Source: Coix lacryma-jobi var. lacryma-jobi (taxonomy: Eukaryota > Streptophyta > Magnoliopsida > Poales > Poaceae). Taken from it: a stretch of DNA of 64,000 bases. The notes below the pieces were generated by a model. That model saw only the letters and a program-made list of their open reading frames with translations, was not told the DNA's origin and made no database searches. Where the stretch lies: the NCBI GenBank assembly GCA_009763385.1, contig CM019831.1, forward strand, positions 20,548,080 through 20,612,079. The letters are read 5' to 3'. Below, piece after piece: positions 33,853 to 46,400 of the stretch. The translations under genes were made by a program, and so were the position numbers. Position 1 is the stretch's first letter. Each line of letters starts with the position of its first letter.

Positions 33853-33890
33853 ATCCAAAAACCTTATTATAGGTTTCCAGAATTAACTAT

Positions 33891-34680
33891 GGCTAGTTTT
33901 GTTGATGCGCTGAAGCCAGAAAAATTTTCTGGAGAGCACTTTAAGAGATGGCAAGTTAAGGTCACCAATTGGTTGACGGCCATGAAAGTGTTCTGGGTGA
34001 GTGCTGGTATGCCCGAGGGAAATATCTCTGAAGAGGATCAGAGAGCTTTCCAGGATGCCAACCAAATCTTTGTGGGAGTTGTGCAGAATGTCCTTGCTGA
34101 TCATATCTTTGATACAATTCTGCACATTAAAGACGCAAAGACTTTGTGGGATCATCTGTCAGCTACCTTTGGTGCTTCAGATGCTGGCAAAGAGTTGTAC
34201 ATCATGGAGACTTTTCATGACTACAAGATTGTTGCAAACAAGTCTATAGTCGAACAAGCTCATGAGATACATCGTCTGGCAAAAGAGCTTGAACTCCTTA
34301 ACTGTGTTATACCCGATGAGTTTGTGGCTGGATGCATTATTGCAAAGCTACCTTCCTCTTGGAGGAATTTCGCCACAAGCCTTAAAACAAGAGACAGAAA
34401 ATATCAGTTGAAAACCTGATAGCATCTCTTGATGTTGAAGAGAAGGCTCGGGCTAAAGATAACACTGAGAAGGGGAACGAGGAAAGAGCTAGCGCCCACT
34501 TCGTCCAGAAAAACCATGGCAAGTACAAAGGAAAGCCTAAGTCTTTCAATGCCAAAACTACTACTACATTTAAGAAGAAGAAGAAGAACAAAGCAGAGTT
34601 GCCATGCTTCACTTGTGGAGAGCTTGGGCATTTTTCCAAAGAGTGTCCGGAGCGAGCGGACCGCAAAGGGAAAAAGAAGA
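33891..34680 (+). pseudogene. Copia-B gag, one frameshift
   Basis: The ATG at 33891 opens a copia gag (KPEKFSGEHFKRWQVKV, then LPSSWRNF near residue 160), a UBN2-type fold that binds RNA and assembles particles. Near 34385, in an AAAAC run, the frame shifts by one base. The continuation (ENLIASLDVEEKARAKD) leads to a CCHC zinc knuckle (CFTCGELGHFSKEC, about 34602-34643). The frame is also open upstream into the LTR from 33643, but that extension is hydrophobic and unlike gag, so the start at 33891 is preferred. Gag begins only 38 bases after the LTR. Confidence 0.9.
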
Positions 34681-36083
34681 ATGTCAACCTTGTGACTACT
34701 AGCGATGCTGATGACGGGTATGGTAATTTTCCTACTGTACTATCAGTATTTCAATCACCAAATTGGTGGGTTGATACAGGTGCTAATATTCACGTGTGTG
34801 CTGATATCTCTCTGTTTTCTTCTTATCAGGGGCTCCAAGGTTCCTCCGTCCTAATGGGGAATGGATCACATGCTTCTGTTCGTGGTGTTGGCACGGTAGA
34901 TCTGAAGTTTACTTCGGGGAAGATCGTGCAACTGAAGAACGTGCAGCATGTCCCTACTATACGCAAGAACCTTGTTAGCGTATCTCTTCTTTTGAGAGAT
35001 GGTTTTAAAGTAGTTTTAGAGTCCAATAAAGTAGTTATGTCTAAGCATGGACAATTTATTGGTAAAGGCTATGATTGCGGAGGCTTGTTCCGCCTATCTT
35101 TGGCAGATTTTTGTAATAAGTCAGTAAATCATATTTGTGGCACAATTAATGATAGTTCTAATATTTGGCATTCTCGTTTATGTCATGTGAACTTTGGTTT
35201 AATGTCACGTTTGTCTAGCCTGAGTTTAATTCCAGATTTCACTATTGCCAAAGGTTCTAAGTGCCATAGTTGTGTGCAATCAAAGCAACCTCGAAAGCCT
35301 CACAAGGCAGCGGAGGAGAGAAACTTGGCACCTCTAGAACTCATACATTCTGATCTTTGTGAGATGAATGGTGTGTTGACAAAAGGTGGAAAGAGATATT
35401 TCATGACTTTAATTGATGATGCAACTAGATATTGTTATGTTTACTTGCTTAAAACTAAAGATGAAACGCTAGACTACTTTAAAATCTATAAGGCTGAAGT
35501 TGAGAATCAACTAGAGAGAAAGATTAAACGTCTAAGGTCAGATCGTGGTGGTGAGTATTTTCCTATGCTTTTTGATGATTTCTGTACGGAACATGGTATT
35601 ATTCATGAGAGGACAGCTCCCTATTCTCCTGAATCAAACGGGATTGCCGAGAGGAAAAACCGCACGTTGACTGACTTGGTGAACGCCATGTTAGATACTG
35701 CTGGTCTTTCTAAGGCATGGTGGGGGGAGGCTTTATTGACTGCGAGTCATGTCCTGAATAGAGTTCCAAACAGAAATAAAGAGACAACTCCATACGAGTA
35801 TTGGGTTGGAAGGAAACCATCACTTACATACTTACGCACGTGGGGATGTTTGGCGAAAGTCAATGTTCCAATTTCTAAGAAGCGTAAGCTTGGACCAAAG
35901 ACTGTGGATTGCATCTTTCTAGGATATGCACATCATAGCATAGCCTATAGATTTTTAGTAGTAAAATCTGAAGTACCTGATATGCATGTGGATACGATCT
36001 TTGAATCTCGTGATGCTACATTCTTTGAGAACATTTTTCCTATGAAAGATATGCGTAGCAATGCTAAGTTTTCTCTGAATTAA
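34681..36083 (+). CDS. Copia-B protease and integrase (open segment of pol)
   Basis: One uninterrupted frame, continuous with the zinc knuckle. Protease: WWVDTGANIHVC (about 34765-34800) with the DTGA active-site motif. The pre-integrase zinc region has IWHSRLCH and CHSCVQSK. The integrase core keeps all three catalytic acids: Asp in HSDLCEMNG, Asp in LRSDRGGEY and Glu in NGIAERKNR. These join cDNA to host DNA. The typical WGCLAKV and FLGY motifs follow. The frame ends at a TAA (36081-36083), where a one-base shift separates it from reverse transcriptase. This is the best-preserved integrase in the window. Confidence 0.9.
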
Positions 36084-37760
36084 CTCCTGATTTTACTACA
36101 CCTATTGAGTCTCCGCTTAAGTCATTTGAACAACCACTTAATGAAGTCCTGAGGAGGATGACAATGAAATTCCTGTGAGGAACAAGAGACGAAGGATTGC
36201 AAAATCCTTTGGTGATGATTTCATTGTGTACCTTGTGGATGATACTCCTACTTCTATTACGGAAGCATATGCATCTCCAGATGCAGATGATTGGAAAGAA
36301 GCTGTTCGTAGTGAGATGGACTCGATTCTTTCTAATGGTACTTGGGAGTTATCTGAGTTGCCTTTTGGTTGCAAACCTGTGGGTTGTAAGTGGGTGTTCA
36401 AGAAGAAGCTTAGACCTGATGGTACTATTGACAAGTACAAGGCTCGGCTTGTGGCTAAAGGTTATACCCAAAAAGAAGGCGAGGATTTCTTTGATACTTA
36501 TTCACCTGTTGCTAGATTAACCACTATTCGAGTATTACTTTCCCTGGCTGCCTCATATGGTTTTCTCATTCATCAAATGGATGTGAAGACAGCTTTTCTT
36601 AATGGAGAGTTGGATGAGGAGATCTATATGGATCAGCCTGATGGGTTTGTAGTAAAAGGTGAAGAGCAAAAAGTGTGTAAGTTATTGAAATCTTTGTATG
36701 GCTTGAAACAAGCACCTAAACAATGGCATGAGAAGTTTGACACTACTTTAATTAGTGCAGGCTTTGCTGTTAATGAAGCTGATAGGTGTGTGTATTATCG
36801 ACATGGTGGGGGTCAATCTGTTATATTATGTTTATATGTTGATGATATTCTTATTTTTGGAACAAATATTGATGTTATTAATGAAGTCAAGTCTTTCCTA
36901 TCAAAGAGCTTTGATATGAAAGATCTGGGTGAAGCTAATGTTATTTTGAACATTAAGCTGATTAAGGATGAGAGTGGGATTACTTTATTGCAATCTCACT
37001 ATGTTGAGAAGGTTTTGAGTCGCTTTGGCTTTATGGATAGTAAACCTTCTCCAACACCTTATGATCCCAGTGTGACTTTGAGAAAGAACAGAAAGATTGC
37101 TAGAGACCAACTGAGATACTCTCAGATTATTGGTTCACTCATGTATCTAGCGAGCGCAACTAGACCAGATATCTCATTTGCTGTGAGCAAGTTGAGTAGG
37201 TACATGTCCAACCCGGGTGATAATCATTGGCATGCACTTGAAAGAGTTTTGCGTTATCTCAAAGGTACAATGAGTTTTGGAATTCACTATTCTGGGCCAC
37301 CCAGGGTGCTAGAGGGATATAGTGATGCAAATGGATTTCTGATATTGATCAGATCTACGCCACTAGTGGGTATGTTTTTTACCCTTGGAGGTGGTGCGGT
37401 GTCATGGAGGTCTTGTAAACAGACTATATTGACTAAATCAACCATGGAAGCAGAACTTGCTGCTTTAGATACAGCTTCTGCAGAGGCAGAGTGGCTGCGT
37501 GAGCTCTTGTCTGACTTACCGGTGGTTGAAAACCAATACCGGCTATCCTTATGAACTGTGATAATCAAACAGTGATCACGAAAGTGAACAGTGCTAGGGA
37601 TAATGCGAAGTCAACAAGACACGTTAAAAGACGTTTGAAGTCTGTCAGGAAGTTGAGAAACTCCGGAGTAATAGCTGTGACTTATGTACAAACAGACAAA
37701 AACCTGGCAGATCCCTTTACAAAGGGTTATCACGGAATGTGATAGAAATCGCATCAAGGG
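36084..37760 (+). pseudogene. Copia-B reverse transcriptase and RNase H, small frameshifts
   Basis: The frame from 36175 to 37554 carries the RT motifs CKWVFKKKLRPDG, LVAKGYTQKEGEDF, IHQMDVKTAFLNGELDEE, KSLYGLKQAPKQW and LYVDDIL. Near 37335 a base appears missing in AATGG and near 37370 one is added in a run of six T, so about a dozen codons between are out of frame. RNase H motifs follow (GGGAVSWRSCKQ, TKSTMEAELAAL). A last shift near 37530 moves the tail (NCDNQTVI, KSTRHVKRR, NLADPFTKG) to another frame. All these indels are single bases, several in homopolymers. Confidence 0.9.
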
Positions 37761-38344
37761 AGATGGGTATGAGACCCATATGAGTTTACAGTAGTAGTAA
37801 CCCAACCTTTTTGATCGGAGATCCCGTGACTAAGGATCTGGGAAGAACAAGCTATTGGTAAACTGAGGAGAGTAATTTCTAAACCCTCTCTTTGTGAAGA
37901 TGCAATACTCTCATTGCTATGAGGCACTGTATGGAAGGTTGGCAAAGACCTTAATATGTTCTATTGGCTTTTAAAAGCAAAGATGCTGTCCTACAGAGTA
38001 TTCTTGAAAGAACATACCTATATGAGCCATGACTGTTAAACGTCGCAGTCTATGAGATTAGGGTGATCTCTAGTAAGCTCATGAAGAGACCATGGAGTAT
38101 GACGTATATGCTCCACCCACGGAGAAAGGCTATTGGCAGCCAGGTACTAGCTTAACCTTGAGTAAAACTTGCTTCACGCAAAACTTGCAATTCAAGGCTT
38201 AGTCCATTGTTCAAGTTGTGAATAAGTGTAACTTGAGGTTATAGGCAGAAGTTCAACTTAACAGTCTCTGCTAAACACTAGTATATCAAACAGTAGCGGG
38301 AACAGGCAAATCTCTAAATGGGCATTTGAGATCTGGTGGGGGAT
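37761..38344 (+). other. Copia-B 3' non-coding region and polypurine tract
   Basis: About 580 bp without coding frames, ending in the purine run GGTGGGGGA (about 38335-38343) just before the 3' LTR. Confidence 0.75.
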
Positions 38345-39405
38345 TGTTAGAATTTATATGGGCTTGGCCCAATAAAAATTCTGAAATTCATAATAAATCT
38401 CAAAGGCCCATTCATATGTGAGCAAAGAGGGGAAGTGGAACTCTTTAGTCCCACCTTGCTAGTGGAAGGGGAGGAGAACTTGCTTAAATATGGAAGTTCT
38501 CTCCACTTCCTCAAGTCTAGTGTGAGAAGGAGAAAGAGAAGTCCACACGCGCGCGCGCGCTCGCTCGCCGCGCCGCCGGGCCGGGCGGCGGGCCGGGGCG
38601 AGGCGAGGCGAGGCGACTTGCGCGGGTGCGCGGCACCTGCGTGAATGGTCCGCCGAAATCCGGCTCCTCGCCTTGCGGGAGCGCGGTCTCCTTTTGCAGT
38701 TTTAGTTTTTGGTTTCTTGGCCTTCAAGTTGCAGAGTCCTAAACGGTTACGACTCAAGAGTCCTAAACCGATTTAGATCGTGATCGCGACACGAGGTCGG
38801 TTCAACAGGGCTATATAAGCAACCTATCGGCCACGCCAAAACATCTCAACACCTCTCGAGTTAGGGTTTGCCTCATATCGCTTTTGCGCGCCGTCTAGTC
38901 GTCTCCAGTCCGTTCGCTTGCGTGCACCAGCGACCGGGCGAGCAGGTCTCCGGAACCCTCGTCTTTGCGATCCTGCACCGGGAGAAGGCGAATAAGGTTT
39001 TTGGAAGCGCTCGTCGCGCGACTGCTCTCGTCTACAACAACGGGTCGTCTACCGTCCAAGTCAGGCGGCGCTACGTCCAGGCGTATTCGTCGTCAACTGC
39101 TCCGAGCTATTCCTCCAGCACTCATCGACGATCAGCCAGCACCGACTCCGCCACCGTCTTCTCCAGCTATCGAAAGGTACGCCGTTCGTGATCTAATGTC
39201 TATGTTTATATTAGATCTTATGTCTTTGATCTTGCCTTTTAATCTATCTGGTGTACGAGCTATGCTTACACCGATTGTCATGTTTGAGATTATGTTATGC
39301 ATGTTTTGTTATGCTAGTAAACAATACAATATGAGATATCTAGATCATCAATTTATCATGATTTATATTCTGGTTTTAATCTGGAAATTGCCTATTCTTT
39401 TAACA
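38345..39405 (+). repeat. Copia-B 3' LTR
   Basis: 1061 bp, TATATAAG at 38812-38819, ends TTTTAACA. Differs from the 5' LTR by about eight indels and very few substitutions outside the GC tract. Confidence 0.95.
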
Positions 39406-39870
39406 AGAATAGACATGTTGGACGATACCATGGGGTACAAATCGCGATTGGTTCTGTGCCACCTCTCTACCTCATGGGGTGATGCAGTTCCTGATACCCT
39501 TCTATTTCTATTGGCTCCCTCTACCAGTAGGAAACTGAGATGTAGGCGAATATGAATATATTAGAGTGTACATGGTTAGATCTACCTTTTATAAGAGACT
39601 CAGTATTCAACTAAAGGTTGGCAGCTCGCAGCTGCATTACCTTCCCTTATATTAAGTTCATAGATGGGAGGTATATTGCTTGTTACTAACAGGGAACACA
39701 CCAAATATATCTGGTTTACCTTGATGGCTACGTCCTTGGTGTGCCTGACAGTTATGCTTCGCATCCTACATGCTCATGTTTTTCTTCAATGAAACAGTAG
39801 GGCATAAACCCGTACTGAATTTTATTAACAAGAAACGAACAAAGCAAAGTGCACGGGTAACCTTCGGGGC
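39406..39870. other. No gene seen; left half of a fold-back at its end
   Basis: No coding motif. Bases 39849-39875 form the outer left arm of the palindrome interrupted by the Gypsy element. Confidence 0.5.
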
Positions 39871-39875
39871 ACCTC

Positions 39876-41069
39876 TTCGGGGTCCACAAAAGGGTACCCC
39901 CAATCAACGCAAAACAAATAGGTTAAACCTAGAACACCAATTATAACAAACCCCAGCAAGTCTAACATTCTAAAAAGCCCCCCTCGAGCCTACACGCGGC
40001 CCATCACCGGGAGCCCAGGGCCGCCAAAGCCTTACTGTGCCCTCATGGCAGCCCACCCCTCGAGCCCGGCACACAGGCTCGAGCCCTGCACCGCTCCTCG
40101 AGACCCCCGCGGGGACCTCCAGCCTCTCTAGCATGGTAACCATCCCTCGAGGCACATCACTCACGCCTCCCTCGAGCAGCAGACATCGGATACCAATCCC
40201 ATGCCGCGCATTTAATGCGTCCACCTACTCCGGTCACGTCCTCGGCAACCCGATGTGTGCCACAGTAACCAGGGCAGAGTCAAATCTCGTTTTCACCACA
40301 AGCATGGGCAAAAAGGCACCAGTACAGCACTGTTCGGCCATACCCTGCACTGTTGCACGCTCGAGTCACGACTCGAGGACTGGCCACCCGCCGTACAATC
40401 GGGTTTCCCGGGACTTGCCCATACCTGCGGGAGCTCGAGCCCCCCGTAGGCGCCACCTCAAGGCCGGCCTCAGCGCCCCTCGAGCCCTGACTACTTTCAC
40501 GCTATTGGAGGACAGGTACCCCAAGATCCGGAGGGACCCCGTCGTGTCCTGTACGTGTCGGAATGGGTGCTGTACGGCTTCCTCCGGGCCTCGCCACGCT
40601 CCACGTCCACGGGATGGATGGAGGCCACGCATCAAGGACGCCTCAACAGCAACACCCATGTTGGCTACAGTGACTTCGACAAGACAGAGTTCCTACCCTT
40701 CGCCATATCGAGCGCTGTTCATGTCGATCCTGTGTAAACCTTGGCCTCCTTTTGTCCTATAAAAGGGGATGCTAGAGCCCTTCGCGCACGGGAGACAACG
40801 CACGAGTCTACAGTTACACACACGCTACACATGCTCTCGCACACGAGTCCACACACACACTCAAGTCCGGACCCCGGTCCACGCTCATTGAGCTTGTATT
40901 GCCCCTGTACAAGCACTTAGTGCAAGTAACAAGAACCTCCTCCCCCCGGACGTAGGGCCTTCTTGCCCGAACCAGGATAAATCCTTGTGTCATCTTGCAT
41001 CACCATCCAGGAAGAGAGCACGCGATCATATTACTCGTTGGTGTCATACCCCGGGTTCGAACACCGACA
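39876..41069 (+). repeat. Gypsy 5' LTR
   Basis: About 1194 bp. The first bases are TTCGGGG where the 3' LTR has TGTCGGGGG, so the left tip lost about three bases. TATAAAA at 40758-40764. Confidence 0.92.
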
Positions 41070-41090
41070 GTTGGCGCGCCAGGTAGGGGG
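41070..41090 (+). other. Gypsy primer-binding site
   Basis: TTGGCGCGCCAGGTAGGGGG follows the LTR by one base, a primer site typical of large grass Gypsy elements. Confidence 0.85.
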
Positions 41091-41127
41091 CTTCGCGTGT
41101 CCGAGTCGATTTCTCGTTGTTTCCTAG

Positions 41128-43496
41128 ATGGCTTCTTCCGCTCCTTCGTTCTCTACTGGTGCCGTCATCTGGTTCGGGAGCCGAGTTCCTGGCCACCGGC
41201 AGCGGCAACGAGCTGACCCTGCTCTCCACGGAGAGCCGAGCGGAGGACGTGTCATGCCACCCCGCGCGGGGGCGTGGCGCGTCGCCCGCACCACCACGCG
41301 TCACCACCTCGTGAGCGGCGCCGTCATCACCATCGTCGCCAGGCACAGGCGGTGCCCGCGACGTACACCCACCTCCCCGCGGCCGGCACAGGGTCCCCGA
41401 GGAGGAACCTGCTCGGCGTACGGGTGGAGACTAGGGCGCGCGCGCACTCTCCCAGCGAGTTCGCGTTCGTCATGCGCACAGACCAGGAGCCTGGCCAGAG
41501 GCCCCCGAGCCATGCTCCGTCGACACCACCTGGCTTCCTCCCGCACAGGGTGTACCGCGCTCGACGCTAGTGGTGCCCGTTCGGCCTCAACAACTCCGCA
41601 GCTGTCTACGCCCACCACCTCGACGAGTGCCGTCGGGACCGAGCGGCGGCGGAGCAGGAGGAACGTCCGGGCGTGCTCCTACGAGCCACCGCCGACCTGG
41701 AGATCGTCTACCCCGCGCACGTCGACCGCAGCTTCTCGCGGGTCGTCGAGCCACCCCGGCGAGCCACCGTCGGAGAGTGGTACCGCGAGCTGTAGTCCCA
41801 GCACGAGCCAGGGCGGCGCGTCACCAACAGCTCCGACTCCGACGAGTACGACTACCACGACCCTGACCTTTGGGATCCCACCAGGGAGTGCTTCCAGCTC
41901 GAGGGGGTCGTGAGTGACACCGAGGATCACGACGACGACAACAGGCCGGCGCTCAACCTCGAAGAGCCCGGAGACGTGGTTGCGGCAGGCAGATCACGTG
42001 TTCAGCGGAGGAACGAACCCCCGGCACCGGCTGCACCATCTCGGCACAGTGACGACCGGGCAGCGCAGCTCGCACAGCTGCGGGAGGCCATCGCCAAGGC
42101 TGAGGAGGACCGACAATGCCTGCTGCAGCTCGAGAAAACCCTAGTGCAGGAACAAGCCCAACCTCGAGGTGCCGGTGTTCGTGGCCGCGCTCGAGAGGTC
42201 CACCGACAGATCCTCGAGGACGGGGCACCAGCACGCCCCGAGGTACGTTTCCCGCGAGCCGGACAGAACATGGTGGCGGCCGCAATGCTGCTCCGCGATC
42301 TGCCCGCTGTCTCCAACCCTGACGCCAGGCGCATGCTCGGGGAAATGAAGAACCTCCTCGAGACAGCTGCTGTGCAGCAGGCCGAGAGCTCAGCCTCGCG
42401 ATGGCGCGGGGCGGCCTCGGGGAAGCCAGCAGACGCGCCCCACAACGAGCGGGAGATGTCCGTCCACTAGCCGGACGCCCCTCGAGCCAGGCCAGTCCGG
42501 GAACGGATCGTCGACAACAGGCCACCTCAAGATGCCAATGACGCCCGCAATGACATCAATCGCCAGGGGAAGGACAAAGGGGCCGAGGAGCGTGGCTATA
42601 ACGCCCATCGAGGAGGGCGTTACGACAGCGACGAGGACCGGCAAGCCCTCGAGCCCCCGGGCCCCAGGGTCTTCAGCCGGGCCATCCGCAGCTCAACCCT
42701 CCCCAACCGCTTTCGACCACCGACCAACATCGTGAAGTATGACGGGGAGGTCGAGCCCAAGCTCTGGCTCTCCGACTTCCGCCTAGGCTGCCAACTGGGC
42801 GGCGCGAAGAGCGAACGACGACCGCGTGATCTTACGCCAGCTCTCACTCTACCTCTCGGACACCGCCCGCCGGTGGCTCGAGGGGCTCCCGCCGGATCGG
42901 ATCCATGACTGGGCCGACCTAGTCAGGGTCTTCGACGGGAATTTTAAGGGGACTTGCGTACGCCCAGGCAACCCCTGGGATCTACGGCGTTGCAGGCAGG
43001 CAGCGGACGAGCCCCTCCGCGACTTGGCTCGGCGATTCTCGAAGCAGCGCCTCGACCTCCCCCACGTGCCTGATGAGGATGTCATCTCAGCGTTCCTCGC
43101 GGGCACGACATGCCAAGAGCTAGTTCACGAGCTAGGGCGCTACCGTCCCAGGACGGTCGAGGACCTGATGGATCGTGTCACCAGCTTTGCCTCAGGCGAT
43201 GAGGCAGTGGGGGCCTTCTTTGGCCGGTCCACAGACAAAGGTAAGGCGGTGGCCGCGCCGGAGGGCTCGAGCAAGGGCAACGACGTCAAGAACCGCAACA
43301 ACAACAACAAAAAGAAGAGGAACAAAGGCAAAGGTCAGAAGGCGAAGCGCGACGCCGATGATGACGACGACGAAGAGGTGCTCGGGGCGCCCTCGAGCAT
43401 AAGAAGCCTCGAGCCCCCCTGACGGGGCTGTCTTCGACCAGATGCTCGAGACCCCTGCCCTTATCACAAGGGCCCCGTGAATCACAAGTTGAAGGA
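41128..43496 (+). pseudogene. Gypsy gag, degenerate
   Basis: The likely start is the ATG at 41128 (MASSAPSFST). The N-terminal part is Ser/Arg/Pro-rich and changes frame several times before 41910. It then reads an Asp/Glu-rich segment, a Gln/Glu helix (AQLREAIAKAEEDRQCLLQ) and, after a TAG at 42468-42470, PPTNIVKYDGEVEPKLWLSD. A frameshift near 42800 leads into the Retrotrans_gag fold (RQLSLYLSDTARRWLEGLPP, LARRFSKQRLDLPHV). A Lys/Asn/Asp-rich basic region, a TGA at 43420-43422 and a knuckle-like CPYHKGPVNHKLKDC close the gene. The protein would form the particle core and bind element RNA. Confidence 0.85.
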
Positions 43497-46400
43497 CTGT
43501 CGACTGCTGAAGGGCTTCTACTCCAAGATCGGCGACAAGAAGGAAGACGAGCCTAAGGGCAAGGACAATAATCGACGCGGCGACGGGGACACGGACGGCA
43601 ACTTCCTCCCGGTGCGTGACTGCTACATGATCTACAGGGGGCCAACCGTCGGGCTCTCAGCTCGAGAAAGAAAGAAGGAGCGCCGGGAGATCTTTGCACT
43701 CTGCCGCGACGCCCCCCGGTATCTTGACTGGTCTGATGCGCCGATCACGTTTGACCGTGACGACCATCCAGACCGTGTCGTAAATCCGGGGGCGTACCCC
43801 CTCGTCGTCGACCCCGTCATCATCGACGTGCGGTTCTCCAAGGTGTTGATGGATGGGGGCTCGAGCCTCAACATCATATACCTCGAGACCCTCGACCTTC
43901 TGGGGATTTCGAGGGACCAGCTCCGACCCAGCGTCGGGGGTTCCACGGAGTCGTACCAGGGAAGAAGGCACACCCCCTCGGGCGCATCGACCTACCTGTT
44001 TGCTTTGGCACGCCGGCTAACTTCCGCCGGGAAATGCTCACCTTCGAGGTGGTTGGGTTCCAAGGGACCTACCACGCCATCATCGGCAGGCCAGGCTACG
44101 CCAAGTTCATGGCGGTCCCCAACTACACGTACTTAAAGCTCAAGATGGCGGGGCCGAAAGGGGTCATCAACGTCGATACCTCCTACGAGCACGCGTACCA
44201 CTGCGACGTGGAGTGTGTCGAACGTGGGGAGGCCAACGTCCACCTCGACTCGCTCGAGGCCCTAGCAGCCCTAGCCACCAAGGAGGCCCCTGAAGCAAAG
44301 CGCCACACTGGCACCTTCGAGCCGGCGGAGCACACCAAGCAGATACCCGTCGACCCGACCTCGACCGATAGCAAGACGCTGGCCATCAGCACCAGCCTCG
44401 AGCCTAAATAGGAAGCAGTGCTCGTCGACTTTCTCCACGCGAACATCGACATGTTTGCGTGGAGCCCCTCGGACATGCCAGGCATACCGAGGGGAGTCAC
44501 CGAGCATGCCTTGGAGATCGAGGCCGGGTCCAGACCGGTGAGGCAGCGCCTGCGCCGCTTCGACGAAGAGAAGCGCAGGATCAATGGCGAGGAGGTGCAC
44601 AAGCTTTTGGCGGCTGGATTCATCAAGGAGGTATTTCACCCAGAGTGCCTAGCTAACCCTGTACTAGTTAGGAAAAAGAATGGAAAAATGCGGATGTGTG
44701 TAGACTACACTGGTCTGAATAAAGCATGTCCAAAAGTTCCATTTCCTTTACCTAGAATTGATTAGATTGTCGATTCCACTGCGGGGTGTGAAGTACTTTC
44801 ATTTCTCGATGCGTATTCCGGCTACCACCAAATTAGGATGAAAGAATCCGACGAGCTCGCTACCTCTTTTGTTACGCCTTTTGGTATGTATTGCTACGTT
44901 ACAATGCCCTTCGGCCTTCGAAACGCCGGGGCAACGTACCAACGTTGCATGCAGCATATCTTTGGCGAACACATAGGCAAAACCGTCGAGGCCTACGTCG
45001 ATGACATCGTGGTTAAAACCAAGAAAGTCGAGGACCTCATCGGCATCTCGAGACCACGTTCGAGTGCCTCCGGGCCAAGAATGTGAAGCTCAACCCCGAG
45101 AAATGTGTCTTTGGTGTGCCTCGGGGCATGCTACTTGGCTACATTGTCTCACAACGGGGGATCGAGGCCAATCCCAAAAAAATCTCAGCGGTCACGAGGA
45201 TGGGCCCAATTCGAGACCTCAAGAGCGTACAGAAAGTGACAGGCTGCCTAGCCGCTCTCAGCAGGTTCATCTCGAGGCTAGGGGAAAAGGCGCTACCTCT
45301 CTACCGCCTGCTGAAGAAGGCAGAGCGCTTTGCGTGGACTGTCACGCGTTACCGGTCCAACGGCCGGTGTACTTCATCAGTGAGGTGCTCTCCGTGGCCA
45401 AGGTCCGGTACCCGCACATCCAGAAGCTGCTCTACGGCATCATCATCACGAGGCGCAAGCTCCAGCACTACTTCCTCGCTCATCCCGTAACGGTGGTGTC
45501 ATCCTTCCCCGTCGGAGAGATCATCAACAATCGGGAGGCCACGGGGCGCATCGCCAAGTGGTCTGTCGAGCTAATGGGGGAGGCCGTCACCTACGCTCCA
45601 CGAAAAACCATCAAGTCGCAAGCGTTGGCGGACTTCGTTGCTGAATGGACCGACACCCAGCTCCCGCCGGCACAAATCCAAGCCGAGCTCTGGACCATGT
45701 ACTTCGACGGATCCCTCATGAAGACGGGGGCAGGCGCAGGATTGCTCTTCATCTCGCCCCTCGGAGTCCACATACGCTACCTGCTACGCTTGCACTTCCC
45801 CGCCTCCAACAACGTTGCTGAGTACGAGGCCCTCCTCAATGGGCTGCGCATCGCCCTCGAGCTCAGGGTCCGATGCCTCGACGCTCGAGGGGACTCGCAG
45901 CTCGTCATCAACCAGGTCATGAAGGCCTAGAACTGCGTCGACCCCAAGATGGAAGCATACTGCAGAGAAGTGCGCAAGCTAGAAGACAAATTCTACAGCC
46001 TCGAGCTTAACCACATCGCCCAAAAATACAACGAGGCCGCAGACGAGCTGGCTAAGTTGGCATCCACGCGCGGCACCGTCCCACCAGATGTCTTCTCGAG
46101 GGACGTCTTCGAGCCATTCGTCAAAATTGGCCCGGGGGCTGGCCCCTCGACGCCACCCCTCGAGTTGGACACGGGGGCTCGACCCTCAACGCCACCCCTC
46201 GAGAACGACCCCTCGACATCCACCGAGGCAATGCAGATCGACGCACCCACCACTTCTTCATCACGACCCCTCGACTGGCGGACGCCCTTCCTCGACTACC
46301 TGACACAAGGCGTGCTACCAGAAGACAAGACGGAGGCCCGACGCATCGCTCGAAGGGCCAAGACCTACGTCATCTACGCGACGAACGAGAGCTGTATCGA

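Larger units (their letters stand above)
32791..39405 (+). mobile_element. Copia-B: Ty1/copia retrotransposon with near-identical LTRs
   Basis: LTRs at 32791-33852 and 38345-39405 (1062 and 1061 bp) with TGTTA...TAACA ends. Gag, protease, integrase, reverse transcriptase and RNase H follow in copia order. LTR differences are few and mostly single-base indels and a GC-tract length change, so the insertion looks recent. No 5-bp duplication is visible: the flanks are TCAAA and AGAAT. About five frameshifts interrupt the coding region. Confidence 0.95.

Noticed and set aside
33643..33890. N-terminal extension of Copia-B gag encoded in the LTR
   Set aside because: Hydrophobic, unlike gag, and the same sequence in the 3' LTR leads nowhere; probably untranslated or intronic.
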